A stretch of 64,000 nucleotides of DNA from Phycisphaerae bacterium (GCA_028279405.1 JANQNU010000013.1:1-64000), one strand, 5' to 3'; positions 44,984 to 53,454 are shown, counted from the stretch's first letter. Made by a program: numbers and translations. Notes: generated by a model not told the origin, from the sequence alone.

Positions 44984-46103
44984 ATGCCTCGCCTTGCGGT
45001 TGATTCGACATTTTCGGTCAGTGCCAGCTGACGCTGTGCGCACTCTTCGCCGTTTGACAGTCTGCCTAGATAAACACCTTCGATCCGAAAGTGTACCCGT
45101 CTATGCGGCAGGGGGGGCGCACAGGCGCAGCGGAAGGACGTCCGAGTTCGCAAGCGCTGTTTCTGCAAGCGCTTGCGATCTTGCGCGGCTGAGTGCGATA
45201 ACCGGCAGGGGGGCTGAATGGGCGATACTGGACTCGAACAACCGCGTAAAACCAAGCGAAAAAGCGCCAATCACCACCCTAGGCGCAGCAAAAAGCGCAG
45301 CAGATTCGCCGGATGACAACTCGGGCAGCGAACCGAACAGCAACGGCGCTGATGACGATGACGAGCCGCCAGCGACAGTCGCGAATGGCGTCCAAGCGAC
45401 GACCGGCGCTCAGCAGGTGGTGGACCGCGCCAAGGTGGGGAATGGTGTCGCGCCGACGAGCACCCCGACAACGCCCCACGGCCGGCCCGAAGTGGTCCCT
45501 CGTGAGTGGTTCTCGAAATCTGCCGACGGGCACAACGGATCGGCTGCCTTCGGGGGACGATCATCCTCCATACCGCGCAGCCCGGGTTCCGGCGCCCTGG
45601 CTGACACTCTGGCAATGTTGTCGCGACTCCCATTGACCGACTACGAACGCACTGCGGCCGTTCGTGCGATCCTGTGCGCCCCTCCAGCTCCAACACCCCA
45701 CCAGGATGATCCTTGTTGGCCCAACGGCCCGGACGCTCCGGCTCCTGGCGATTCCCCCGACTACGCCTGCGGCGAAGGGGACGAACTGATCGATGCCGCT
45801 CACGATTTAGATCGCCCACTCGCCGCTCGACGCGTCCGCCGACCACCGGGATGGGGCAAGAAGCGCCCGCCGAAGAAGGACGAACCACCGACACCCCCAA
45901 CCATCCGGTTCCCGCCACCCGGCGACCCACCATACGGCGACGCGCTCCGCGTCATCCTGGCGTGGTTGAGTACATCCACCCAACGCTCGATCAAAGGGAT
46001 GGCCGACCGCATCCGTTCACTGAAGCGCACGGACCGCTTCCCCGCATGGTTCCTGGCCCATGTCGAGCATGTCGCACGTGAAGGAGACGAACCCGATGAA
46101 TAG
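44976..46103 (+). CDS. Chimeric ORF spanning the left att repeat
   Basis: The frame overlaps the small lipoprotein stop and runs through the 45-bp repeat. Residues about 68-90 (LARLSAITGRGAEWAILDSN) match the end of the integrase at 58907 (LVAITGRGDEWAILDSNQ), so this part is the tail of an older integrase. The stop that should follow is lost, and the frame continues into a Pro/Thr/Asp-rich region and a C-terminal segment with basic helices (GMADRIRSLKRTDRFPAWFL). The downstream half may be a genuine element protein with an internal start. Function unknown. Confidence 0.4.
   Translation: MNECLALRLIRHFRSVPADAVRTLRRLTVCLDKHLRSESVPVYAAGGAHRRSGRTSEFASAVSASACDLARLSAITGRGAEWAILDSNNRVKPSEKAPITTLGAAKSAADSPDDNSGSEPNSNGADDDDEPPATVANGVQATTGAQQVVDRAKVGNGVAPTSTPTTPHGRPEVVPREWFSKSADGHNGSAAFGGRSSSIPRSPGSGALADTLAMLSRLPLTDYERTAAVRAILCAPPAPTPHQDDPCWPNGPDAPAPGDSPDYACGEGDELIDAAHDLDRPLAARRVRRPPGWGKKRPPKKDEPPTPPTIRFPPPGDPPYGDALRVILAWLSTSTQRSIKGMADRIRSLKRTDRFPAWFLAHVEHVAREGDEPDE
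45148..45178. repeat. Perfect inverted repeat next to the left att repeat
   Basis: TCGCAAGCGCT (45148-45158) and AGCGCTTGCGA (45168-45178) form an 11-bp perfect stem with a 9-base loop, 16 bases left of the att repeat. It may be a terminator or a recombinase arm-type site. Confidence 0.5.
45195..45239. repeat. Left copy of the 45-bp att-like direct repeat
   Basis: Matches 60299-60343 at 44 of 45 bases (C at 45214 versus A at 60318). The last 21 bases equal the 3' end of the tRNA-Val gene in antisense; the first 24 equal the end of the integrase gene. Confidence 0.8.
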
Positions 46104-46263
46104 GAAGCTCCAAGCCGACCATATGAGCACACCGCGGAGCCAACGGCCGCGACGCGAAGATCCCGACCGGGTTGCGACACCGCCTAGGCTGCCCCATCAG
46201 TATCGGTCCACCTGTCGACCAAATTCGACCGTGGGGTACCCTTTTTGGCGATACCAGCGTTAG
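46096..46263 (+). CDS. Small basic protein, translationally coupled to the preceding ORF
   Basis: 55 residues. ATG at 46096 sits inside the stop of the preceding ORF (ATGAATAG), with a clean AAGGAG at 46081-46086. The product is Arg/Pro-rich and ends in a hydrophobic-aromatic patch (GYPFWRYQR). No family was recognised. The strong ribosome site and coupling argue that it is translated. Confidence 0.4.
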   Translation: MNRKLQADHMSTPRSQRPRREDPDRVATPPRLPHQYRSTCRPNSTVGYPFWRYQR

Positions 46264-46361
46264 GGGGCATAGACAACGCCGAAATCGTCGCAGGTGTTTT
46301 CGCGTCAGAATGGCAGCGAATATGTGCTCGCGATCGGCCAAGAATCCGCGTGGAGTCAAGC

Positions 46362-46958
46362 CTAGGCAGCCGTCGTATTCTCGAGCAGTCGCATGGCTTG
46401 GTCTGCCATCTGGCGAAGCACCGTCGTGCCCGTCGCTCCGCGTGCCATGACACGTATTCCGATGAATATACCAAGGAGTCCGGACGCAACGGCCGCGGAG
46501 TCCAGGTCTTTCGAGAACTCGCCGCGGATCTTGCCGAACTCGATCTGCTTCTCGAAGAACTTGCGGAAGTCCTCGAGCGCGGACCTGACGAGCAACTGCA
46601 CTTCCTCGTCATGTGCCTGTATCCCGAGCGCCGTGTTCACAAGAAAGCACCCGCGCTTGTTGAGGTCTTGCGACGACTGCTCGACAACGGCATCGAACGT
46701 CATCTGCAGGGAAGCGCGCGGTTCTCCGATCGCTTCGAGCGAACTCAGTGTTCGCTGACGCTGCTCGGTGTCATAGCGGAGCAGGGAGCGGATGAAGATC
46801 TTCCGCTTATCGCCGATCGCGTTGTAGAGGCTCTGGCGCTGGACGCCGGTTGCCTCGATCAGATCTGTCAGCGACGTGCCGTCGAAGCCCTTCTGCCAGA
46901 AGACCTCCATTGCGCGATCGAGCGTCTCATCGATTTCGAAGTTTTTCTTCCAAGGCAT
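46362..46958 (-). CDS. TetR-family repressor of the cargo operon
   Basis: 198 residues. N-terminal helix-turn-helix at about 10-57 (LDRAMEVFWQKGFDGTSLTD, LIEATGVQRQSLYNAI). The ligand domain contains GCFLVNTALG and LLGIFIGIRVMARG, similar to TetR proteins that control short-chain dehydrogenase or reductive-stress genes. It is divergent from the operon that begins at 47230, and matching TTGAC/GTCAA-type half-sites lie near both starts (46992-47006 and 47144-47159). Likely inducer: a reactive or halogenated substrate of the operon, by inference only. Confidence 0.9.
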   Translation of the reverse strand: MPWKKNFEIDETLDRAMEVFWQKGFDGTSLTDLIEATGVQRQSLYNAIGDKRKIFIRSLLRYDTEQRQRTLSSLEAIGEPRASLQMTFDAVVEQSSQDLNKRGCFLVNTALGIQAHDEEVQLLVRSALEDFRKFFEKQIEFGKIRGEFSKDLDSAAVASGLLGIFIGIRVMARGATGTTVLRQMADQAMRLLENTTAA

Positions 46959-46991
46959 GTGCTACCTCTCGTCGGCATCTCACGGCAATTA

Positions 46992-47006
46992 TTGACTAAC
47001 CGATCA
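46992..47006. promoter_or_regulatory. Second TetR half-site region
   Basis: TTGACTAACCGATCA is an imperfect dyad resembling the 47144 site. It is 34 bases upstream of the TetR gene and could mediate autoregulation. Confidence 0.45.
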
Positions 47007-47143
47007 TAACATGTTGTCGAGATCGAGTCAAAAATCACCCGCTGGGAAAAAGATTTTGAGATCAAAAAACGTCGCCGAAACCACCAAAATGCCGTTTTTC
47101 GCCCCCGATGGCATCTTTGGGGAGAAAGAGTGAGACATTTGTA

Positions 47144-47171
47144 TTGACCAAGTAGTCAAAACAGATAGACT
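47144..47171 (+). promoter_or_regulatory. Promoter with overlapping TetR operator for the cargo operon
   Basis: TTGACC (47144-47149) and TAGACT (47166-47171), separated by 16 bases, look like a sigma-70-type promoter. The sequence TTGACCAAGTAGTCAA (47144-47159) is a dyad covering the -35 box and spacer, well placed for repression. The first gene begins at 47230. Confidence 0.6.
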
Positions 47172-47229
47172 TTGTTTGTTGTGATTGTACCGTTCAGTCG
47201 CACATAAGGCCACGAACCAGGAGACTGCC

Positions 47230-47799
47230 ATGACCACGTTCGATCTTCACACCGCCGAGACCGCCCCCGAAGCCAAGGAACTCATCGAAGGCGCTCAGAA
47301 AGCCTACGGATTCCTGCCGAACCTCCTCGCCACCATGGCCGAGGCTCCGGCTCTTCTCGAGGGCTACATGACCCTCGCAACCATCTTCGACAAGACCAGC
47401 CTGTCGCCGACCGAGCGCCAGATCATCCTGATGGTCAACAACCGGCTCAACGGCTGCACCTACTGCATGTCGGCCCACACCGCAATCTCCAAGGCCCAAC
47501 GCGTGCCGGACGACGTCATCGAGGCGCTCCGCGACGGCACCGAGCTTGCGGATCCGAAGCTGGAGGCACTGCGTGTCTTTGCTGTTCGGATCAACGAAAG
47601 CCGCGGCTGGGTGGAGCAGAGCGATATCGACGTGTTGCTGGCCGCTGGCTACACGCAGCGCACGGTCTTCGAGGTCATCCTTGGTACCGCCTTGAAGGTG
47701 ATGTCTAACTACACCAACCACATTGCGCGCACTCCGCTCGATAAGGCGTTTTCAGCGGTTGAGTGGAGCCCGGCCGAACTCGCCGAGTCGACGCGCTAA
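47230..47799 (+). CDS. AhpD-like carboxymuconolactone decarboxylase-family protein
   Basis: 189 residues. The AhpD/CMD motif is present: ERQIILMVNNRLNGCTYCMSAH (E-x-n-C-x-x-C-x-x-x-H, Cys near residues 77 and 80). Such all-helical proteins act as peroxidases or disulfide reductants with alkyl hydroperoxide systems. GGAG precedes ATG 47230. First gene of the TetR-controlled operon, followed after 54 bases by the dehalogenase. It may supply thiol-based protection against reactive products. The exact reaction is not known. Confidence 0.85.
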   Translation: MTTFDLHTAETAPEAKELIEGAQKAYGFLPNLLATMAEAPALLEGYMTLATIFDKTSLSPTERQIILMVNNRLNGCTYCMSAHTAISKAQRVPDDVIEALRDGTELADPKLEALRVFAVRINESRGWVEQSDIDVLLAAGYTQRTVFEVILGTALKVMSNYTNHIARTPLDKAFSAVEWSPAELAESTR

Positions 47800-47853
47800 G
47801 CAAGCGTACGAGGAACTGATCACTGCAGCAGAACATTACGGAAGGAGACCATC

Positions 47854-48882
47854 GTGAACCAGTCTTCCACAATCGTCATCACCGCCTTGGCCCTGGCCGC
47901 GGCATCAAGCTTCGCTCCCGTTGCAGCCCAAACGGGCTCGACAGCGGACCAAACCAAGCCCGGGGTTCAGCAGCACAAGGTGCCCCCGCTCAACGTATCG
48001 CCAGTCATGCCGTACCAACACAAATACGTGGAGATCCTCGGGTCCACGATGGCCTACGTCGAAGCGGGCAAAGGCGATCCAATCCTTTTCCTTCACGGCC
48101 AGCCGACGTCGTCGTACCTCTGGCGAAACATCATGCCCGCTCTCGAGGGCCAGGGCCGTGTGATCGCTCCCGACAACATCGGTTTCGGGAAATCTGACCA
48201 ACCGGATCTCGACTACACGTTCGCCGATCACTACCGGTACATCGAAGCGTTCATTGAGAGGATGGAGCTCAAGAACGTGACCCTCGTCGTTCACGACTGG
48301 GGCTCCGGTTTGGGCCTGCACTATGCGCGGCTCAACTCCAAGAACGTCAAGGGCATCGTCACAATGGAGGCCATCATCGCGCCGCTGATCCCTGCTCGAA
48401 GCTACGACTCGATGCCTACGGACATCGGCAACTTCTTCCGCACCGTGCGAGATCCCGACAACGGCGAGCGGCTGCTCATCGACGAGAACTATTTCGTTGA
48501 GGGTGTACTGCCTGGCTTCATCTCGCGTCCGCTCGACAAGGCAGCGCACGATGTCTACCGCGAACCGTTCCCGAGCAGGAAATCGCGCAAGCAGGTGAAC
48601 CAGTGGCCCAATGAGATGCCGATCGGGAAAGTTCCGCTCGCGACTCACAACATCGTGACGGCGTACAACGAATGGCTTACCACGACCGATACACCGTGGC
48701 TTTTCTTGTACGCGAACCCGGGCGCTTTGAATACGCCGGAGGCAGCTGACTACTGGACGGCCCGGGCGAATAACATCGAAACGGTCTACATCGGCGCCGG
48801 CTTGCATTACGTGCAAGAGGATCAGCCGTATGCCATCGGACGGGCGATCTCTGACTGGTATCGCAGACTTGAGGCGAAGTGA
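47854..48882 (+). CDS. Haloalkane dehalogenase-like alpha/beta hydrolase with signal peptide
   Basis: 342 residues. A signal-peptide-like front (IVITALALAAASSFAPVAAQ) precedes a domain with HLD-II features: oxyanion loop HGQPTSSYLWR, nucleophile Asp148 in VVHDWGSGLG, Glu172 in TMEAI and catalytic His318 in GAGLHYVQED; Trp149 is the halide-binding Trp. The second halide ligand, Asn in DhaA/LinB (HGNPTSS), is Gln83 here. The family hydrolyses carbon-halogen bonds to alcohols. Export would place it in the periplasm, unusual for this family. AAGGAG precedes the GTG start. The substrate is unknown and a non-dehalogenase hydrolase activity is possible. Confidence 0.85.
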   Translation: MNQSSTIVITALALAAASSFAPVAAQTGSTADQTKPGVQQHKVPPLNVSPVMPYQHKYVEILGSTMAYVEAGKGDPILFLHGQPTSSYLWRNIMPALEGQGRVIAPDNIGFGKSDQPDLDYTFADHYRYIEAFIERMELKNVTLVVHDWGSGLGLHYARLNSKNVKGIVTMEAIIAPLIPARSYDSMPTDIGNFFRTVRDPDNGERLLIDENYFVEGVLPGFISRPLDKAAHDVYREPFPSRKSRKQVNQWPNEMPIGKVPLATHNIVTAYNEWLTTTDTPWLFLYANPGALNTPEAADYWTARANNIETVYIGAGLHYVQEDQPYAIGRAISDWYRRLEAK

Positions 48883-48956
48883 CTGTGGACTCAGGTGCTC
48901 GGCCCGCTTGGTACGCCATCCGTGCCTTGTATCAGCGAAGACACTGGAGCATTGAA

Positions 48957-50450
48957 ATGAACGCGAAGCTTATCACGCTGCTTGCCGGACTATTGACTGC
49001 GTCACCTTCCGCCACGCAAGCCGGTACTCGGCCTGAAGTCACCGTGATCGCCGAACTCGAGCACCCGCCCGGAAATCCGGCGGTTGGGATTGATAGTGAG
49101 GTCTATCTGTCCTTGCACCCTTTCGGAGCACCGAAATACAAGGTTGTCCGTCTCGATGAGAATGGTGTGTTGTCCCCATTCCCGAGCGAAGCCATATCTG
49201 CGGGGTTCCTGAACGTCATCGGCGTCACGGTTTCGGAAGATGGCATCGTCTGGATCCTCGATATGGGTGGCCCGGGTCAGAGTCCCAAGCTGCTTGGGTG
49301 GTCTCCTGCAGCAAACCGCCTCGAAGCCGTTCATTACATCCCCGATGAAGCGGTCGGCGCTAACCCTTTTCTCCAGGATCTCGCTGTCGATTCCAAAGGC
49401 CGGCGCGCGTACCTCGCAGACATGAGCCGAGGAGACCTTGTTGGTGTATCAGAGCCGGCAATCGTTGTTATCGACTTGGACACCGGCCAGACGCGACGAG
49501 TGCTCAACGGGCATGACATGTTTCAGCCCGAGCCTGATGCGATCCAACGCGCCGATGGGGAGCCAATGGTCTACACCAGAAGCGATGGCTCGTCCGAACG
49601 CTTCGCATTGGGCCTGAACCCGATCGGGATCGATGAACGGGGAGCGTTCGTTTACTTCTCGACGATCGCTCCGGGCTCGGTGTACCGCGTCCCTACCACC
49701 GTCCTCGGCGATTTCGAATCGAGCGACGAAGATATCGTAGCAGCCACTGAGAGCGTTGGTATGAAGAAGACGTCCGATGGATTGGTGGTCGCCGGATCAT
49801 CTGTCTATCTCACGAATGTCGAGGACGGCTCGATCGACGTTCTCGAAAATGGGTCGCGCCGTACACTCGTGACGGATGAGCGTTTTCGCTGGCCAGATGG
49901 CTTGGCGTTCACTCCTGACGGCGCGCTCGTCGCCACGATCAGCCAACTGCACAGGACGCCCGCGTTCAACGACGGGGTCGCGAGTGAACGTCCCCCGTAC
50001 CTCGTCGTGCGTATCGATGGCGTTTCGAATCAAAGGAGTTCTGTCCCAGCGACTCGTACTGTCGGAGCAATACCTCCAAGGCAATACGGTTCTGTCAGCG
50101 TCACTGATGCCGTAAGCGATCTCCCGAACACGAGCGACAAGCCGCTTGAACATGTTCATCTCGTCAACAACGGCGCGGTCGGAATCAGGGTATTCAGAAT
50201 CTACTCCCCGGTTCGGCGTCATCAGCACCGGTACTCGGACACCTATCTCCACATTCTGTCCGGACGGGCCGTCTTCGCAATCGAGGACAATGAGCCCTTC
50301 GCTGCAGGAGCCGGCGATCTATTGTTCTGGCAGCAAGGTACAGACCATCAAGTCATCCGAGTGATCGAAGGTCCGCTGGTGGTGTACGCCGTGGACACAC
50401 CAACCCGCCGTTTGGACGACGTGCACTTCGCGTCGCCTAGCAAAGACTGA
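48957..50450 (+). CDS. Exported MRJP/yellow-like propeller protein fused to a cupin
   Basis: 497 residues. Signal peptide about 1-22 (KLITLLAGLLTASPSATQA). Residues about 28-370 resemble the major-royal-jelly/yellow family six-bladed propeller (FLQDLAVDSKGRRAYLADMS, ALGLNPIGIDERGAFVYFST, WPDGLAFTPDGALVATISQL). Residues about 405-480 are a cupin with metal-type His pattern (RRHQHRYSDTYLHILSG, GDLLFWQQGTDHQVI). Fusion of these two domains is uncommon. ATG 48957 has GGAG eight bases ahead. It is the third gene of the operon. Possible roles are sugar-lactone-type hydrolysis or ligand binding; not determinable here. Confidence 0.75.
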   Translation: MNAKLITLLAGLLTASPSATQAGTRPEVTVIAELEHPPGNPAVGIDSEVYLSLHPFGAPKYKVVRLDENGVLSPFPSEAISAGFLNVIGVTVSEDGIVWILDMGGPGQSPKLLGWSPAANRLEAVHYIPDEAVGANPFLQDLAVDSKGRRAYLADMSRGDLVGVSEPAIVVIDLDTGQTRRVLNGHDMFQPEPDAIQRADGEPMVYTRSDGSSERFALGLNPIGIDERGAFVYFSTIAPGSVYRVPTTVLGDFESSDEDIVAATESVGMKKTSDGLVVAGSSVYLTNVEDGSIDVLENGSRRTLVTDERFRWPDGLAFTPDGALVATISQLHRTPAFNDGVASERPPYLVVRIDGVSNQRSSVPATRTVGAIPPRQYGSVSVTDAVSDLPNTSDKPLEHVHLVNNGAVGIRVFRIYSPVRRHQHRYSDTYLHILSGRAVFAIEDNEPFAAGAGDLLFWQQGTDHQVIRVIEGPLVVYAVDTPTRRLDDVHFASPSKD

Positions 50451-50462
50451 AAGGAATACATC

Positions 50463-51008
50463 ATGCTAGTTGATACCCCGATCTGTGACTTTGGCTGGAA
50501 AGCCCCGGACTTCACCCTTAAGGACCCGTCCGGTCGCTCCTTCACGATGAGTGATCACATGGGCAAGAACGGGTTGGTCATCGCTTTCATCTGTAACCAC
50601 TGCCCATATGTGCAGGCGATCGCGAACCGTCTCGCAAGCGACGCGGCAACGCTCAAGGCCGAGGGCATCGAAACCGTTGCGGTGATGTCGAACGACTATC
50701 GCTACGTGGCGGAAGATGCCCCACCGATGATGGCCCGCTTCGCGGAGCAGCACGGCTTTCCGTTCCCGTACGTGATTGATGAAGACCAGTCGGTGGGCAA
50801 AGCCTACGGGGCCGTCTGCACGCCGGACTTCTTCGGCTTGAACAATAAGGGTGAGTTGCAGTACCGCGGACGACTCGACAGCGCCGGCATGAAGGACCCG
50901 TCGAACCGTGTCGCCGAGCTCATCAACGCCATGCGTTTGGTGGCTGAGACCGGCCGAGGACCCGACGATCAGATCCCGAGCATGGGTTGCTCCATCAAGT
51001 GGCGTTGA
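50463..51008 (+). CDS. Thioredoxin-fold (AhpC/TSA-like) redox protein
   Basis: 181 residues. The start GWKAPDFTLKDPSGRSFTMS is that of AhpC/TSA-type proteins. The redox motif is FICNHCPYVQAIANRL (Cys pair at about 43 and 46, C-x-x-C). DEDQSVGKAYGAVCTPDFFG is the cis-Pro/active region common in this subfamily. Probably a cytoplasmic thiol oxidoreductase or peroxidase. It begins 12 bases after the MRJP-cupin gene, so is co-transcribed; with the AhpD-like first gene it gives the operon two redox members. Confidence 0.85.
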   Translation: MLVDTPICDFGWKAPDFTLKDPSGRSFTMSDHMGKNGLVIAFICNHCPYVQAIANRLASDAATLKAEGIETVAVMSNDYRYVAEDAPPMMARFAEQHGFPFPYVIDEDQSVGKAYGAVCTPDFFGLNNKGELQYRGRLDSAGMKDPSNRVAELINAMRLVAETGRGPDDQIPSMGCSIKWR

Positions 51009-51069
51009 TTCGCAGCTGTCAATAACCGCGCCGCACGAGGCACGAGACCACATACCAAGGAGAACCACA

Positions 51070-51813
51070 ATGAGCGTTGAAATCAATCAAGCGATCGCGC
51101 TGGTCACGGGCGCAAACCGTGGAATCGGAAAAGCAATCACAGAAGGGCTGTTGGAAGCTGGTGCGGTGAAGGTCTACGCGGCAGTGCGGAACCGCGACTC
51201 CGTCGGCAGCATGATCGAGAAGTACGGCGACCGGATCGTTCCGATCGAATACGACTTGACGAGGCCCGAAACTGCTGCCGCCGCTGCGAAAGTGGCGACG
51301 GATGTGAATCTGGTCGTCTCCAACGCCGGTGTCGTGAACGTTTCCGATCCGCTGGCCGCGGATGCGATCTCTAGCTTGCAGTTTCAGATGGAACGCAACG
51401 TCTATGCGTTGATACACTTGGCGCAAGCGTTCGGCCCGGTTCTCAAGGCCAACGGCGGCGGCGCACTCGCCCAGATGAACTCATTGGCGTCGCTGAAGAA
51501 CTTCACGCCATTCACGACATACAGCGCGTCAAAGGCGGCGGCATACTCCGTCACACAGGGACTCCGCGAAGCGTGGGCCGAACAGGGCACACACGTCATC
51601 AGCATCATCGCCGGACCGTTGAAGACCGACATGTCGGACTCCGCCGGTATGGGTGAAGGCGCTCCGCCGCCGTCCTTGGTCGCCGACGCATTGATCGGCG
51701 CATTGAAGTCTGGCGACTTCATCGTCTATCCCGATGAGATGGCTCAGCAGGCCGGAGCGGTGTACGCCAGCTTTGCCGACAACGTGATCAACCCGAAAGA
51801 GCCAGAAGCGTAG
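51070..51813 (+). CDS. Short-chain dehydrogenase/reductase (SDR)
   Basis: 247 residues, classical SDR size. NAD(P) motif TGANRGIG (about 12-19), NNAG equivalent VSNAGV, catalytic Ser in MNSLASL, and Y-x-x-x-K in YSASKAA (about 157-161). AAGGAG at 51058-51063 fixes the ATG at 51070. It oxidises an alcohol or reduces a carbonyl; in this operon it could act on the alcohol made by the dehalogenase, by inference from gene order. Confidence 0.9.
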   Translation: MSVEINQAIALVTGANRGIGKAITEGLLEAGAVKVYAAVRNRDSVGSMIEKYGDRIVPIEYDLTRPETAAAAAKVATDVNLVVSNAGVVNVSDPLAADAISSLQFQMERNVYALIHLAQAFGPVLKANGGGALAQMNSLASLKNFTPFTTYSASKAAAYSVTQGLREAWAEQGTHVISIIAGPLKTDMSDSAGMGEGAPPPSLVADALIGALKSGDFIVYPDEMAQQAGAVYASFADNVINPKEPEA

Positions 51814-51859
51814 TTGCTCGGCGTGCCACTCCCGGGACTCCAACTGAAGTGAGCTCGAT

Positions 51860-52663
51860 ATGGCTGAGAGAATCGAAGCACTGCTGGTCACGAAGGGGCA
51901 CGCGTTCGAACGCGAACCCTTCTTCGATATGATCGACGCGCTGCGGCGCGACAGTCATGGTGGCGGAGAGACGATCCACTGGACCCACGTTGAACACCCG
52001 GCTGCACAGGTGGTGCTCCACCCAGACCGTGGGGCGATGTTCGACGCGATCGTCTTTTACGACATGCCCGGTGTGCGTTTCACTCGAGGGGATCCGCCAT
52101 TCGAGACCTATGACCCGAGCGAAGCGTTCAAGGAGGCTTTTCTGTCACTTGTCAAACGCGGCAAGGGGCTGGTCTTCCTGCACCATGCTATTGCCGGGTG
52201 GCCCACCTGGCCGGAATACGCCAAGATCATCGGCGGCCGATTTCACTTCTTGCCCGGTGAACTCAACGGACGGCAGTTTCCCGGGTCGGGCTACCGGTTT
52301 CGGGTCACACAAGAAGTCAACGTAGCTGATCCGTCGCACCCGATCGTTGAGGGGCTTGGTGAGCGCTTCACATTCAAGGATGAGGCCTACATGTTTCCGG
52401 CTCTCGAAGAAGAGGTAAGACCACTGCTCGAAAGTGACTTCGATTTCTCACCGAAGAACTTCAGATATGGCGGCGTCGGATTTGAGTCCCATCCGAACGG
52501 AACTTCTCTTCTTGGCTGGACAAAGCGCTACGGTAACTCGCCAATCGTGTATCTGCAGCCCGGGCACGAGCGAGTCGCATACGAAGATCCGCGATTCAGG
52601 AAGATCGTACGCAACGCGATAATCTGGGCGACCCACGAAGCCCGACGCTACCTGGACCATTAA
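51860..52663 (+). CDS. ThuA-like domain protein
   Basis: 267 residues matching the ThuA-like class I amidotransferase-fold family across its length (EALLVTKGHAFEREPFFDMI, FDAIVFYDMPG, KGLVFLHHAIAGWPTWPEYA, IVYLQPGHERVAYEDPRFRK). ThuA proteins are linked to trehalose or other sugar use, but their reaction is unclear. Last gene of the cargo operon, 46 bases after the SDR. No signal peptide. Confidence 0.85.
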   Translation: MAERIEALLVTKGHAFEREPFFDMIDALRRDSHGGGETIHWTHVEHPAAQVVLHPDRGAMFDAIVFYDMPGVRFTRGDPPFETYDPSEAFKEAFLSLVKRGKGLVFLHHAIAGWPTWPEYAKIIGGRFHFLPGELNGRQFPGSGYRFRVTQEVNVADPSHPIVEGLGERFTFKDEAYMFPALEEEVRPLLESDFDFSPKNFRYGGVGFESHPNGTSLLGWTKRYGNSPIVYLQPGHERVAYEDPRFRKIVRNAIIWATHEARRYLDH

Positions 52664-53034
52664 AGCCATTGGCGGACGTAGTCCGGCGCACCGCACGGGT
52701 CCTTCCTGAGTAAATCCAGGTGTGCGGGCGGCAGCACGCCGGAAAATCGATAAGAACGTCGATTGAAAACAGCACTACTATGGCAATGTCCGTGAGCGTG
52801 CGGCGGGCGCCGTGGCGAGACTGGTCATCGTTCGGCGGAGCGTGTCGTCCTGGGGCGGTATGCATCGGAGTGGCAATCCGGGAGGTACTGGGGACCGCCT
52901 AGTAGGGGCGCGGCATTACAGGTTCGGATTTCCCACCAGATCTAGTTATAGTAGAATCCCTTGCGATACTCGCGCGCGCGGTTGGGCTAGGATTCTGGAA
53001 TTCGTCGTCTTAAGCGGACGGATGGAGAATCGCG
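52664..53034. other. Gap between the cargo operon and phage-like genes
   Basis: About 370 bases with no convincing gene, repeat or terminator. The segment GTTATAGTAGAAT near 52945 is A/T-rich and may hold a promoter for the 53035 gene. Confidence 0.4.
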
Positions 53035-53361
53035 ATGCCGTACGTCACCAAACTCGAGTTGTGTCAGTTCTTGGGCCGGTCGTCCGAATGGGTCCAGTAC
53101 ATCAAGAACAAGGGACTCCTCGACGGGATTTCCCATTACGAAGACGGTCGCCTGATGGTCGATTCGCATCAACTCACGGACCGACTGGTTAGGTACTACA
53201 CGCGGCTTCGGGACTCGCCGGCGATGCGCGCGGCGCGACTCAAACGCATCCAGATCCAAGACGAGCTACTCGAACTCAAGCTCGAACGCCTGAGGAATGG
53301 CGAGGGGCGGACCTACCCGGTCTACCGACAATCGCGCAGCTTCCTGCGCCGCCGCTCGTAG
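53035..53361 (+). CDS. Small DNA-binding protein (phage Nu1/terminase-small-like)
   Basis: 108 residues. N-terminal helix-turn-helix (LELCQFLGRSSEWVQYIKNK, about 7-27) followed by a long charged helix (RAARLKRIQIQDELLELKLE) resembling small terminase/Nu1-type proteins, which bind phage DNA ends. GGAGAATCGCG precedes the ATG. It stands alone, without large terminase or capsid genes, so packaging is unlikely; it may be a relic or a regulator of the element. Confidence 0.5.
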   Translation: MPYVTKLELCQFLGRSSEWVQYIKNKGLLDGISHYEDGRLMVDSHQLTDRLVRYYTRLRDSPAMRAARLKRIQIQDELLELKLERLRNGEGRTYPVYRQSRSFLRRRS

Positions 53362-53454
53362 GCTCCTGATGGCCTTCCGAACGGGAAACGAGCATCACCG
53401 ATCGGTGAGCGTCGATCACAGATGCAGCCCAGGCGAGCCCCAGACACACCGTCC

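Noticed and set aside
45219-45239. Second tRNA gene at the left repeat
   Set aside because: Only the last 21 bases of the tRNA are duplicated; the D and anticodon arms are missing.
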